Origin: Candidatus Defluviibacillus avedoerensis
GTDB lineage: Bacteria > Pseudomonadota > Gammaproteobacteria > Burkholderiales > Burkholderiaceae_C
Direction: 5' to 3'
Assembly: GCA_016703665.1 (NCBI GenBank)
Contig: JADJBS010000020.1
Location: forward strand, 372,001-436,000
DNA length: 64,000 nt
Each line of letters starts with the position of its first letter. The stretch's first letter is position 1. Of this stretch, positions 43,948-51,738 are shown one piece after another. Position numbers and translations under genes: made by a program. Under the pieces are notes generated by a model, which saw only the letters and a list, made by a program, of their open reading frames with translations, searched no databases and had not been told where the DNA came from.

Positions 43948-46077
43948 TTATTGAGAGCTCATCACGCGCCACAGGCGCTCGGATGTCAAAGGGAAATCAA
44001 GTTCGGCCTCACCCCAGGGTGACAGTGCATCGGCTGCTGCATTGAGCAGCGCTGCGGGCACGCCAATACAACCTGCTTCACCCACGCCTTTGGCACCCAG
44101 TAAGTTGGCTTGGGTCGGGCAATGCAAGCCCATCAGTTCAACAGGTGGCATGTCGTCAGCGCGCGGGACGGCGTAGTCCATCAGCGAGCCGGTTTGCAAC
44201 TGCCCGTCCGCGTCATACACGATGCGCTCCAACATGGCCTGCCCCAACCCCTGCGCCATGCCACCCAGTAACTGGCCGTGGGCGAGTTGCGGAGAAATGA
44301 TTCGCCCCGCGTCATCTGCCCACACCACGCGTTCAATGTTCGGCTTGCCTGTTTCACGGTCAATGACCATTTGAGCCATGACGCAGCCATAGCTCCAGGC
44401 TTCTGCGGGTGCGGTGTAGACCACGTCGGCACTGAGCGGCAGCGCTTCACCCGCATCGCGCTTGGCGATCACTTGCTGCGCCGCCTGTGCAATCGCGCTG
44501 CCGCCAATGGCAATGCTTCGGCTGGCCAGGGCACCGATGCCTTGCGGGCATGTGCGGGTATCGCCCTGAACCACGGTCACCTGATCTGTCGCACAGCCAA
44601 TCACCTCGGCGGCAATCGTGGCAAAGCTGGTTTCATGCCCCTGCCCCTGACCCGATGAGCCGCTGTGCACCAGCACCTTGCCGTCCGCCTGAAGCGTGAC
44701 GCGCGCGCTTTCCCAGCCCTGTCCGCAGGGCTCGATGTAAACCGCCATGCCAATACCGACGACCTCGCCAGCCATTCGTCGGCTGGCCTGTTTTTCGCGC
44801 GCGGCTGCGTAGCCCAGTTTCTCGCAGGCCTGGCGCAGCACCTGGGCATAGTCGCCAGCGTCCAGGGTTTCGCCGGTGGGCGTCTGGTAAGGCATGTCTT
44901 GCGCAGCAATCAAATTGCGCAGGCGAAGCTCCACCGGGTCGATCTTGGCGGCGCGGGCGGCGCGCTCCACCAAACGCTCCATCAGCAGCGCAGCCTCGGG
45001 TCGACCCGCGCCTCGGTAGATATTGACAGCAGCCGCATTGGACTGAAACGCCTGACCCTGAACATCAATCTGTTTGACTCGGTACGGCCCAGGCAGGATG
45101 CGGGTCGCATTGCGCATGGGCACGACTGCGCTGTAGGGCAACCAGGCGCCGAGCGGAAACTGCACCTTGGCCTCAAGCTGCGAAAACAGCCCCTGGCTGT
45201 CCAGAGACAAGGAGCCCGCCAACTGCGCCCCTCTGCCATGCATGCCAGCGGTGAACTCATCCGACCGCGAGGCCACCCATTTGATGCTGGTTTTGAGTTG
45301 CCTGGCAGCCCAAGCCACCACCAGGTCTTCTGGCGTCACTGACGCCTTGGCGCCAAATGCACCGCCAACATCGGGCGAGACCACATGAACCTTATCCAGC
45401 ACCATACCCAGCGTCTTGGCAATGTCCGCACGCGCCCGGCTTGGCGCCTGCGTGGGCAAATACACCGTCAAACTGTCGCTGTCTGCATGCCACTGCGCGA
45501 CCGCTCCGCGCGGCTCCAGCGACATGGCGACCAGCCTGGGTTGGCTATGCACCATGTGCACCGTGTGCGCAGTAGCACCCACACGCGAATCCCCACTGTC
45601 ATGAACAAATTCGACCGAAGCAACTGCAGCCTCTGTCCCCGGAAAATCGGGCTGTGCGTCTTGGGTTTCGCAATCCACCATGACCAGTTCCGCAGCCATG
45701 TGTGCTGCAGACAGGCTGGTCGCAAGCACCAGCGCAATGGGCTGGCCGACATAGCTGATGTGAGCATGCGCAAGCAACGGCCCCCGCGAAGACTGGGTAA
45801 CGGACAGCAATGGATTGATCTGCGGCATCTGGCACTGCGCCAATTGCTTGCCATCCAACACAGCCACCACGCCTTCATGATCCAGTGCAGCGCTGGCATC
45901 CACCTGCAGGGCCGCGGCCCGTGCATACATGCTGCGCACAAAAACGCCGTACAACATGCCGGCTACCTGCACGTCGTGGACATAGCGCCCCCGGCCCGTC
46001 AGCAAACGTGCATCTTCTCCACGGGCCAAGCCTTCGCGGATTGCGGTGGCGTTGCTGGAAGTAAGCTGGGATGACAT
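43948..46077 (-). CDS. Molybdenum hydroxylase large (Mo-cofactor) subunit
   Basis: 709 residues of the xanthine-oxidase/CoxL superfamily. N-terminal ARLLTGRGRYVHDVQ; cofactor loops GGAFGAKA, NIYRGAGRPEAAL and SGQGQGHE; catalytic base Glu667 in GAKGVGEAGCIG. The CO-dehydrogenase-specific Cys loop is absent, so an organic N-heterocycle or aromatic is hydroxylated. It is shorter than most relatives; the stretch around AQQVIAKRDAGEALPLSADVV appears to lack the spacer region usual there (inference from memory of the family). First gene of the operon. A dyad lies 78-97 bases upstream. Confidence 0.92.
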   Translation of the reverse strand: MSSQLTSSNATAIREGLARGEDARLLTGRGRYVHDVQVAGMLYGVFVRSMYARAAALQVDASAALDHEGVVAVLDGKQLAQCQMPQINPLLSVTQSSRGPLLAHAHISYVGQPIALVLATSLSAAHMAAELVMVDCETQDAQPDFPGTEAAVASVEFVHDSGDSRVGATAHTVHMVHSQPRLVAMSLEPRGAVAQWHADSDSLTVYLPTQAPSRARADIAKTLGMVLDKVHVVSPDVGGAFGAKASVTPEDLVVAWAARQLKTSIKWVASRSDEFTAGMHGRGAQLAGSLSLDSQGLFSQLEAKVQFPLGAWLPYSAVVPMRNATRILPGPYRVKQIDVQGQAFQSNAAAVNIYRGAGRPEAALLMERLVERAARAAKIDPVELRLRNLIAAQDMPYQTPTGETLDAGDYAQVLRQACEKLGYAAAREKQASRRMAGEVVGIGMAVYIEPCGQGWESARVTLQADGKVLVHSGSSGQGQGHETSFATIAAEVIGCATDQVTVVQGDTRTCPQGIGALASRSIAIGGSAIAQAAQQVIAKRDAGEALPLSADVVYTAPAEAWSYGCVMAQMVIDRETGKPNIERVVWADDAGRIISPQLAHGQLLGGMAQGLGQAMLERIVYDADGQLQTGSLMDYAVPRADDMPPVELMGLHCPTQANLLGAKGVGEAGCIGVPAALLNAAADALSPWGEAELDFPLTSERLWRVMSSQ

Positions 46078-46154
46078 GCGATCTCTGTCCGGGGGTTGTA
46101 TGCAGATTGACCCCTCGATTTCATGTCATTTGCCGATGTCAGGCAATCAGTATC

Positions 46155-46174
46155 TTTTGAAGCATTGTTCAAAA
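46155..46174. promoter_or_regulatory. Dyad upstream of the molybdenum hydroxylase operon
   Basis: TTTTGAA (46155-46161) and TTCAAAA (46168-46174) with a 6-base spacer, in the 129-base gap ahead of the catabolic operon. It shares the TTGAA/TTCAA core with the livK-proximal palindrome. A candidate operator; the regulator is unknown. Confidence 0.4.
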
Positions 46175-46206
46175 AGCCTGAATCCTGTGCCTGAAACCCA
46201 TTCTGA

Positions 46207-47055
46207 TCAGGGCGTCAGCACGGCTTTCAGGAAACCGGCTGTCGCGTCCCTGGCAGCGGGCAGGTTCAGCAAGGTATGTGGCGCGCCAGGGATCAGCACC
46301 ACGCTGGCGCGGGCAGTGTCCTTGAGTGCTTCTGCACAATGCCCTTTGGCCGTCGGGTTGCCAAGCCAAGCATTGGTGGGCGAGAAAAACGGATCGGTCT
46401 GGCTGATGATGTTCAGCACAGGCTGGGCCTTGTTGAACGCGTTGCGGGGTTCTTCAACAAAGTAATTGGTTTCGCAGCTCCAGGCAAACATCATGCGGGC
46501 CGCAAATTCGTTGCCCCCATAGCGCGCAACGGGCACCGCGCCTTCGCTGGTGCCCGCCAGCACCAGCTTGCCCATGTCTGCCCATGGCTTCGATTGAAGC
46601 GCCTGCAAGGCGGGTGCAATTTCAGAACCACGCAAAGCATGGATGCGCTCGTAATCTGCTTTGCCGATAGGCGACTTGTAGGTCACATGATCGGGCAGCG
46701 CAAACGAATCGGGGGCCACGCTTGCAATGCCCTGGCGGGCCAGCCACTGCTGCCATTCACCAATGGCTTTGAGCGCCAGACCCGACGAACCATGCAAAAA
46801 CACCACGACCGGAACGCGCTTACCTGTCAACTGTGCTGGCGTGTCTTTCAGTTTGCCCGCAAACACGGCGCCGCCCGTGGCCTCACTGGGCAACACCACA
46901 TCGGCCTGCTGCGCCGAGCCAGCCAAGCTGGTGGCCGTGTGCGCCCAGGCGCTGCCTTTGATTTCACCCGTGGGGGTGGCCGTCTGTGCCTGGGCCGACA
47001 TGGCCGTCGCGGCTGCCCATGCCAACAGGGTCATTGTTTTCAGTTTCATTGTCAT
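46207..47055 (-). CDS. Secreted alpha/beta hydrolase (dienelactone hydrolase-like)
   Basis: 282 residues with a signal peptide (LKTMTLLAWAAATAMSAQAQ), so periplasmic. Nucleophile elbow GTSEGA, oxyanion-hole region VVVFLHGSSGL and a C-terminal His in GAPHTLL complete a Ser-Asp-His set, with Asp probably in ISQTDPFF. Substrate unknown. It lies 2 bases after the second SDH-like anchor gene and 129 bases before the molybdenum hydroxylase operon, on the same strand. Confidence 0.85.
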   Translation of the reverse strand: MTMKLKTMTLLAWAAATAMSAQAQTATPTGEIKGSAWAHTATSLAGSAQQADVVLPSEATGGAVFAGKLKDTPAQLTGKRVPVVVFLHGSSGLALKAIGEWQQWLARQGIASVAPDSFALPDHVTYKSPIGKADYERIHALRGSEIAPALQALQSKPWADMGKLVLAGTSEGAVPVARYGGNEFAARMMFAWSCETNYFVEEPRNAFNKAQPVLNIISQTDPFFSPTNAWLGNPTAKGHCAEALKDTARASVVLIPGAPHTLLNLPAARDATAGFLKAVLTP

Positions 47056-47057
47056 CC

Positions 47058-47423
47058 TCAGAACCAGGAATACCGGTTAAATAAAAAAACCAAACTCACC
47101 AGCAAGCTAAAGCCAGCGCACCACGCCAAAGCATCTTTGACCGAAGCCGGCAGGTCAAGCTGTTCCATCCACATGATGCGCAGGCCCCCTGCCAAGTGAA
47201 AGACCAGGAGAAAAACCAGCAACCACTCCGATATCTTGTAGAACGGGTTCTCCGACATTCGCATCACCCGACTCAAGGCACCCGCCCCCGCCAGGGCATG
47301 ACTGAGCGCCCAGAAATGAAAAGGCAGGAAAAACGCAAGCACCAGGCCAGACAGGCGATGGGTCTGCTTGGCCCAGAACAAGGGCTGCCGGGCGGCCTCT
47401 TTGAGCTTGAGCAGACGGCTCAT
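47058..47423 (-). CDS. Orphan succinate dehydrogenase cytochrome b-type anchor subunit (SdhC-like)
   Basis: 121 residues from the ATG at 47423 (MSRLLKLKEAARQPLFWAKQ). Three membrane helices. The first contains the SdhC-type signature THRLSGLVLAFFLPFHF, and the second has VFLLVFHLAGGLRIMW with a candidate heme-ligand His. Start overlaps the stop of the partner anchor (ATGA). No SdhA or SdhB genes are adjacent. Confidence 0.85.
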   Translation of the reverse strand: MSRLLKLKEAARQPLFWAKQTHRLSGLVLAFFLPFHFWALSHALAGAGALSRVMRMSENPFYKISEWLLVFLLVFHLAGGLRIMWMEQLDLPASVKDALAWCAGFSLLVSLVFLFNRYSWF

Positions 47424-47767
47424 ACAAACACCACCAGCGCGGTTCTGACACCCACCAGTGCCATGGCCAGGGCAATGACCAATGCAGCCCACTGAACCTT
47501 GGGGCCCTTCAAGCCAAACCAGTCCTCCACAATCCGCATCAGACCAATCGGCGCGTGCACTGCACACGCAAAGGCAAACACAACATAAAACGCCAGAAAG
47601 CCCCAGTTTCCCTGGGTACGGTCCATGATTTCAGTGGCGGTCAAGCCGCCGTTGACGGCATAAATCATGACCACCACGTGCGCGATCACACACAGTGCAA
47701 GCACACCAGCGCTGGTCCGTTGCACGGTCTGCAACATATCGTTCAAAGCCACCTGCCCGTCTGTCAT
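47420..47767 (-). CDS. Orphan succinate dehydrogenase/fumarate reductase-type membrane anchor
   Basis: 115 residues and three membrane helices. The segment QRTSAGVLALCVIAHVVVMI is the SdhC/D-like 'QR(I/T)SA...H' helix with a possible heme-b His. The NGGLTATEIMDRTQGN loop is typical of a Burkholderiales anchor group that I recall being annotated only as succinate dehydrogenase. It heads a three-gene operon (anchor, anchor, hydrolase). Catalytic flavoprotein and Fe-S subunits must be elsewhere, if they exist. Confidence 0.83.
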   Translation of the reverse strand: MTDGQVALNDMLQTVQRTSAGVLALCVIAHVVVMIYAVNGGLTATEIMDRTQGNWGFLAFYVVFAFACAVHAPIGLMRIVEDWFGLKGPKVQWAALVIALAMALVGVRTALVVFV

Positions 47768-47857
47768 TCGATCACCGCTCTGTCAAAGCCACAATTTTCC
47801 AGGATACACCAAGCCTTTCGCGTATCGTTCTCACTTTCCATCACAGGCGCTGCTCAC

Positions 47858-48238
47858 ATGCAATTCGGCTACACCATTCTTTACGTAGACAACGTACCCC
47901 AAACCTTGGCTTTTTTTGAAAAAGCCTTTGGCCTGAAGACGCGCTTTCTGCACGAGGGCGGAGACTACGGCGAACTGGAGACCGGTACCACAGCGTTGGC
48001 TTTTGCCGCCCGCAAATTCATGGCCAGTATTGGCAAGAACCCACAGACACCCGATGCCAAATCGCCTGTATTTGAAATTGCGTTATGCACCGCCGACGTG
48101 GACTCTGCCGTCGCACAGGCGCTAAAGAGTGGAGCCACCCTGGTCCAGGCCCCCAAAGAAATGCCCTGGGGCCAGACCGTCGCCTACGTGAGCGACCCGG
48201 ATGGCTTTTTGATTGAGGTTTGCACGCCCATGGCATGA
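47858..48238 (+). CDS. VOC-family (glyoxalase/bleomycin-resistance fold) protein
   Basis: 126 residues (MQFGYTILYVDNVPQTLAFF). Two beta-alpha-beta-beta-beta modules ending SDPDGFLIEVCTP. Candidate metal ligands are at the module ends (Glu in FLIEV, Glu in YGELE). The reaction is unknown. Divergent from the SDH-like anchor operon with 90 bases between the starts. Confidence 0.9.
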   Translation: MQFGYTILYVDNVPQTLAFFEKAFGLKTRFLHEGGDYGELETGTTALAFAARKFMASIGKNPQTPDAKSPVFEIALCTADVDSAVAQALKSGATLVQAPKEMPWGQTVAYVSDPDGFLIEVCTPMA

Positions 48239-48265
48239 CAGCCTTTCATTCATCGAAAGCAAAAC

Positions 48266-48660
48266 ATGAAGCTCACCGCCCTGTCCACCTGCTTCGTCAC
48301 ACCCAATGTGGCGATCTCCCGGGATCTTTATGTCACACAGTTCAAGGCGAACCTGTTTTTGACTGCGGCTGGTACGTCAGCCTTCAATTCACCGAGAAAA
48401 TCATGACCCTTCAATTCATGCTGCCGCAAAAGGGTGGGCCATGCGCCAACCCGGTCGGTTTGACGATCAACTTTTGCGTCCCCGATGTAGACGCCACCCA
48501 CCAGCGTCTTGTGGAAACGAGGCATACCATCACTCTGCCCATTGCCGATCACCCTTGGGGAGATCGAGGATTTTCCATCCAAGACCCCAACGGCATCGCC
48601 CTGTACATCTATTCCGAGCGTGAACCAAGCGTTGAATTCAAACCAATCATCCATTCCTGA
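48266..48660 (+). CDS. Second VOC-family protein, one frameshift
   Basis: About 131 residues. Begins MKLTALSTCFVTPNVAISRD. Near 48350 one base is missing, after which the reading must move to the frame giving PVFDCGWYVSLQFTEKI, and it ends with IQDPNGIALYIYSEREP. The C-terminal VOC signature (DPNGIALYIY) is intact. It is a paralogue-like neighbour of the preceding VOC gene, 27 bases downstream. Either a sequence error or a fresh pseudogene. Confidence 0.75.
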
Positions 48661-48664
48661 ACCC

Positions 48665-49024
48665 ATGTCAAAGAACAATATCAAGGCTTTGCTGGACGAT
48701 ATCCGCTTCACGGACCCAGAGCGCTACCGCCTGGTCGAAGAAGTGAGAGCTTTGGTGCTGAAGCTGGATGACAGCGTGACCGAAGAACTCAAGTACGGTG
48801 GCTTGCTGTATTCAACTGGCAAAGCATTTTGCGGAATCTTCAGCTACAGCCAGCATGTTTCTCTGGAGTTCGGCGAAGGGGCGCAGTTGGGCGACATGTA
48901 CCAAGTCTTGGAAGGCATAGGCAAGCACCGTCGGCACATTAAGTTGCGCTCACCCGATGACCTTGCCAACAAACGGGTCTCACACTACCTGGGACTGGCT
49001 TACCAGCGTGCAAATCAACCGTAA
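48665..49024 (+). CDS. DUF1801 (YdhG-like) protein
   Basis: 119 residues from the ATG at 48665. Conserved LKYGGLLYSTGKAFCGIFSY and HRRHIKLRSPDDLANKRVSH match the DUF1801 family, soluble proteins of unknown function related to the iron-chaperone-like YdhG fold. Four bases after the VOC gene, so probably co-transcribed with it. Confidence 0.88.
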   Translation: MSKNNIKALLDDIRFTDPERYRLVEEVRALVLKLDDSVTEELKYGGLLYSTGKAFCGIFSYSQHVSLEFGEGAQLGDMYQVLEGIGKHRRHIKLRSPDDLANKRVSHYLGLAYQRANQP

Positions 49025-49300
49025 CCCGACGCGGTGATCGCCGAAAACTGCGCGCTGCTTCGCCGGATTGCCCCTGAGCTGGAACCAAACCAACGCTGAA
49101 ACTCGCGCCCCATGTGTGCCTGGTCGGTATAGGCACTGACCAGTGCAATGTCCCCTAGAGAGCAATGTAAATCGCCCAGGACTTTGCTCGCAGCCTACAG
49201 AGCTCGGGCCAACTGATGCTGTTCGTCCCGGGCATCGATGGATGCGACTGCTCGCAACAAAGCTCGCGTATCCAAAGCCCCAGGGGGCGCAAGTGAAATG
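49015..49300 (-). pseudogene. Remnant of an AraC-family regulator (C-terminal DNA-binding domain)
   Basis: On the minus strand one frame reads LLRAVASIDARDEQHQLARA, a TAG stop, then KVLGDLHCSLGDIALVSAY, TDQAHMGREFQRWFG and SSGAIRRSS before a stop at 49015. The TDQAHMGREFQRW segment is the second helix-turn-helix of AraC/XylS proteins. Upstream the similarity continues in another frame (FHLRPLGLWIRE), and no intact N-terminal domain remains. It has an internal stop and a frame change, and its final codons overlap the end of the DUF1801 gene, so it is a decaying gene. Confidence 0.7.
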
Positions 49301-49302
49301 CA

Positions 49303-50916
49303 TCATGACGTTCGCAGAATCCGCGCACGACCCGCCTCCACCTCAAAAGCAGCCAGCGTCTCGATTTGAGTCTGCCGTTGGGTCACATCGTCCACCACTC
49401 GCAGTTGGGCCCTGAGTTGTTGATGCGTGATGTCGAGCAGGCCATAGCCTTTGCGCTCCACATCGGCAAACACAAAATGCGGGTTTTCTGCCATTACAGT
49501 GGGCAGGCGTTCATTGCTGCGGCCTGATTTACTGGTGATGCTGGTGCCACAGAACTCCACCGCCAGGGGCTCGGCATGGGCTTTGGCCTGCGTGGGCAAC
49601 ACATGGCCGACCCAGTTCTCATGCACATCGCCACCCAGAAAAACGGCGTTGGGAACCTGATGGTGTTGCAGGGCGTGCAGCAGGCGCTGGCGCGCGCTGG
49701 GGTAGCCGTCCCAGCCGTCGTTCCAGAAGAAGCGCTGCTGACCAGGGCGCAGGTCTCGGGGGCAAAACAGGGTTTGCTGACCAATCAGGTTCCAGCGCGG
49801 CGCGGTGGTCTGGCGGGTCTGGGCCAAACGTTGATAGAGCCATTGCTCTTGCGCGCTGCCCAGCAGGCTGCGGGTGGGGTCGTCCCACGCGGCGCACTGG
49901 TCAGGGTCCACCATGCCAGAGCCCCCCTTACCCTCTTTGGTGCACACCTGGACGTCGCGGTACTGGCGCGTGTCCAGCAGGCTCAGGCTGGCCAGATTAC
50001 CCAAATGAATTTGTCCATGCATCTGCAAATGGCCCGTCTGGCCAGTCAGGAGCGAAGCCGCAAACTCCGGCGCGCGCACCGGCATGTGCTCGTAGTACGC
50101 CTGATAGGCCGACGCGCGGCGCTGGGCAAAGTCGATGATCTGCCAACCGGGTGGGCCGCCGTCGCCGGGCGTGGTACCCGCATAGTCGTTTTGTACTTCG
50201 TGATCGTCCCAGGTCACCCACCACGGGGCCGTCGCGTGCATGGCTTGCAGATGGGCATCGCCCTTGTACAGGGCGTGGCGGCGGCGGTACTCATCCAGCG
50301 TCTGCACCCAGCCACCGCCGGGCACGCGCACCTTGCTGCTGTTGCCGGGGTACTCGTAGAGGTAGTCACCCAGAAACACCACAGCGTCGGGGTTGTCGCG
50401 CTCCATGTGCTGGTACGCACTGAAATAGCCGTCCTCCCATTTCTGGCAGGACGCATAGGCCAGGCGCAATGCCTGGGTGGGTGCGCCAGGTGGCGCAAAG
50501 GTGCGGGTGCGGCCCGTGCGGCTGACTGCGTCCCCAGTGCGAAACCGGTAGAAATACCAGCGGTCGGGCGCCAGGCCGCGCACATCCACGTGCACACTGT
50601 GGGCCAACTCGGGCAATGCATTGACGGTGCCAGACTGGACCAGCTGGGTAAATTGCTCGTTGTGCGACACCTCCCAGCGCACCGCTTGCAGGCGCACCAG
50701 CCGCTCTCGGTCGTGCCAGTTGTCGGGGTACAGCCGGGTCCATAGCACCACGCTGTCGTGGGTGGCTGCGCCGCTGGCCACACCCAGAGAAAACACGCCA
50801 ACGCCAGGCTTGGCTTGCTGCCAAGCCTTGGCGCCCAGGTGCTGGCCCGCAGCCGCCAGCGCCAGCCACCGAATCACTTGCCTGCGGTGCAGGTACCCAG
50901 GAAGCAGCTTTGTCAT
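49303..50916 (-). CDS. PhoD-like alkaline phosphatase / phosphodiesterase
   Basis: 537 residues. The N-terminus HRRQVIRWLALAAAG has a twin-arginine-like signal, so Tat export to the periplasm is likely. Family blocks: LGVASGAATHDSVVLWTRL, DAVVFLGDYLYEY (metal-binding Asp), WVTWDDHEVQNDYAG and FLGGDVHENWVGHV. PhoD enzymes release phosphate from esters and use Fe3+/Ca2+ (known). No Pho box is recognised, and the LytTR regulator 9 bases upstream could control it. Confidence 0.92.
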   Translation of the reverse strand: MTKLLPGYLHRRQVIRWLALAAAGQHLGAKAWQQAKPGVGVFSLGVASGAATHDSVVLWTRLYPDNWHDRERLVRLQAVRWEVSHNEQFTQLVQSGTVNALPELAHSVHVDVRGLAPDRWYFYRFRTGDAVSRTGRTRTFAPPGAPTQALRLAYASCQKWEDGYFSAYQHMERDNPDAVVFLGDYLYEYPGNSSKVRVPGGGWVQTLDEYRRRHALYKGDAHLQAMHATAPWWVTWDDHEVQNDYAGTTPGDGGPPGWQIIDFAQRRASAYQAYYEHMPVRAPEFAASLLTGQTGHLQMHGQIHLGNLASLSLLDTRQYRDVQVCTKEGKGGSGMVDPDQCAAWDDPTRSLLGSAQEQWLYQRLAQTRQTTAPRWNLIGQQTLFCPRDLRPGQQRFFWNDGWDGYPSARQRLLHALQHHQVPNAVFLGGDVHENWVGHVLPTQAKAHAEPLAVEFCGTSITSKSGRSNERLPTVMAENPHFVFADVERKGYGLLDITHQQLRAQLRVVDDVTQRQTQIETLAAFEVEAGRARILRTS

Positions 50917-50925
50917 GCAATCGCC

Positions 50926-51738
50926 TTACATCTGGGCTATGGCTGCGCGTACCGCACTCAACTGCCGTCGTGACACGGCCAAGGCCTCGTCCACACCGTG
51001 CAGACGCAAGGCCCAGCCTTCGCCGTCCACCGCATCGTCGTGCCGCTCCAGCGCACGCATGGCACGACGCGACACCAGGGCATTGCGGTGGATACGCAAG
51101 AACTGGTCGCCAAAGCGTTGCTCCAGCTCGCTCAAGGAGGCTTCGTGGATATGCGCCTTGCTGGCGGTGCGCACGGTCACGTACTTCAGTTCAGCCTTGA
51201 AGTAGAGGACATCAGCCACCGGCAGACGCTCGGTTCGGCCCCGGTCTTGCAGGAGCAGAAAATGATGGTCTTTTTGAGGACTTCCGGCACGTCGGTATTC
51301 AATACTTCGCTCTGCTTTTTGTAGCGACTGTTGAAGGCGCTCAAGCCGCACAGGCTTGGTCAGGTAATCCAGCGCCTCCAGCTCAAAAGCCTGGAGAGCG
51401 TGTTCGGCATGGGCGGTGACAAACACTACGGCCGGCGGTTCGGGCAAGTCGCGCAGCAGCGCCGCTAGCGTCAGACCGTCCATACCCGGCATGTGGATGT
51501 CCAGCAGCACCAGGTCGCAGGCTTGCTCACGCAGGGCGATCAGTGCATCGCTGGCGCTGCTGGACTCGTCCACCTGCAGCACCAGGTCTTGGCCGCAGTC
51601 ACCCAGCAGGGTACGCAGGCGTGAGCGCGCCAGCGCTTCGTCATCCACCACCAGCACGCGCAGCCCAGCACTAATTACGCACCCTCCTCTGCAGGAAACT
51701 CCAGCCGCACTTGGTACACACCGTCGGTCAATGCGCAT
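50926..51738 (-). CDS. LytTR-family response regulator (AlgR-like)
   Basis: REC domain (LRVLVVDDEALARSRL; phosphoacceptor in VLLDIHMPGMDG) followed by a LytTR DNA-binding domain (IHEASLSELEQRFGDQFLRI, then HRNALVS). The ATG at 51738 gives 270 residues but overlaps the kinase gene by 64 bases. No ATG lies between there and the REC domain, so the true start may be a nearby non-ATG codon around 51660-51675. Paired with the LytS-like kinase upstream. Confidence 0.9.
   Translation of the reverse strand: MRIDRRCVPSAAGVSCRGGCVISAGLRVLVVDDEALARSRLRTLLGDCGQDLVLQVDESSSASDALIALREQACDLVLLDIHMPGMDGLTLAALLRDLPEPPAVVFVTAHAEHALQAFELEALDYLTKPVRLERLQQSLQKAERSIEYRRAGSPQKDHHFLLLQDRGRTERLPVADVLYFKAELKYVTVRTASKAHIHEASLSELEQRFGDQFLRIHRNALVSRRAMRALERHDDAVDGEGWALRLHGVDEALAVSRRQLSAVRAAIAQM

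Noticed and set aside
49576..50745. 389-codon plus-strand frame opposite the PhoD gene
   Set aside because: Composition and lack of motifs mark it as a shadow. PhoD motifs are complete on the minus strand.
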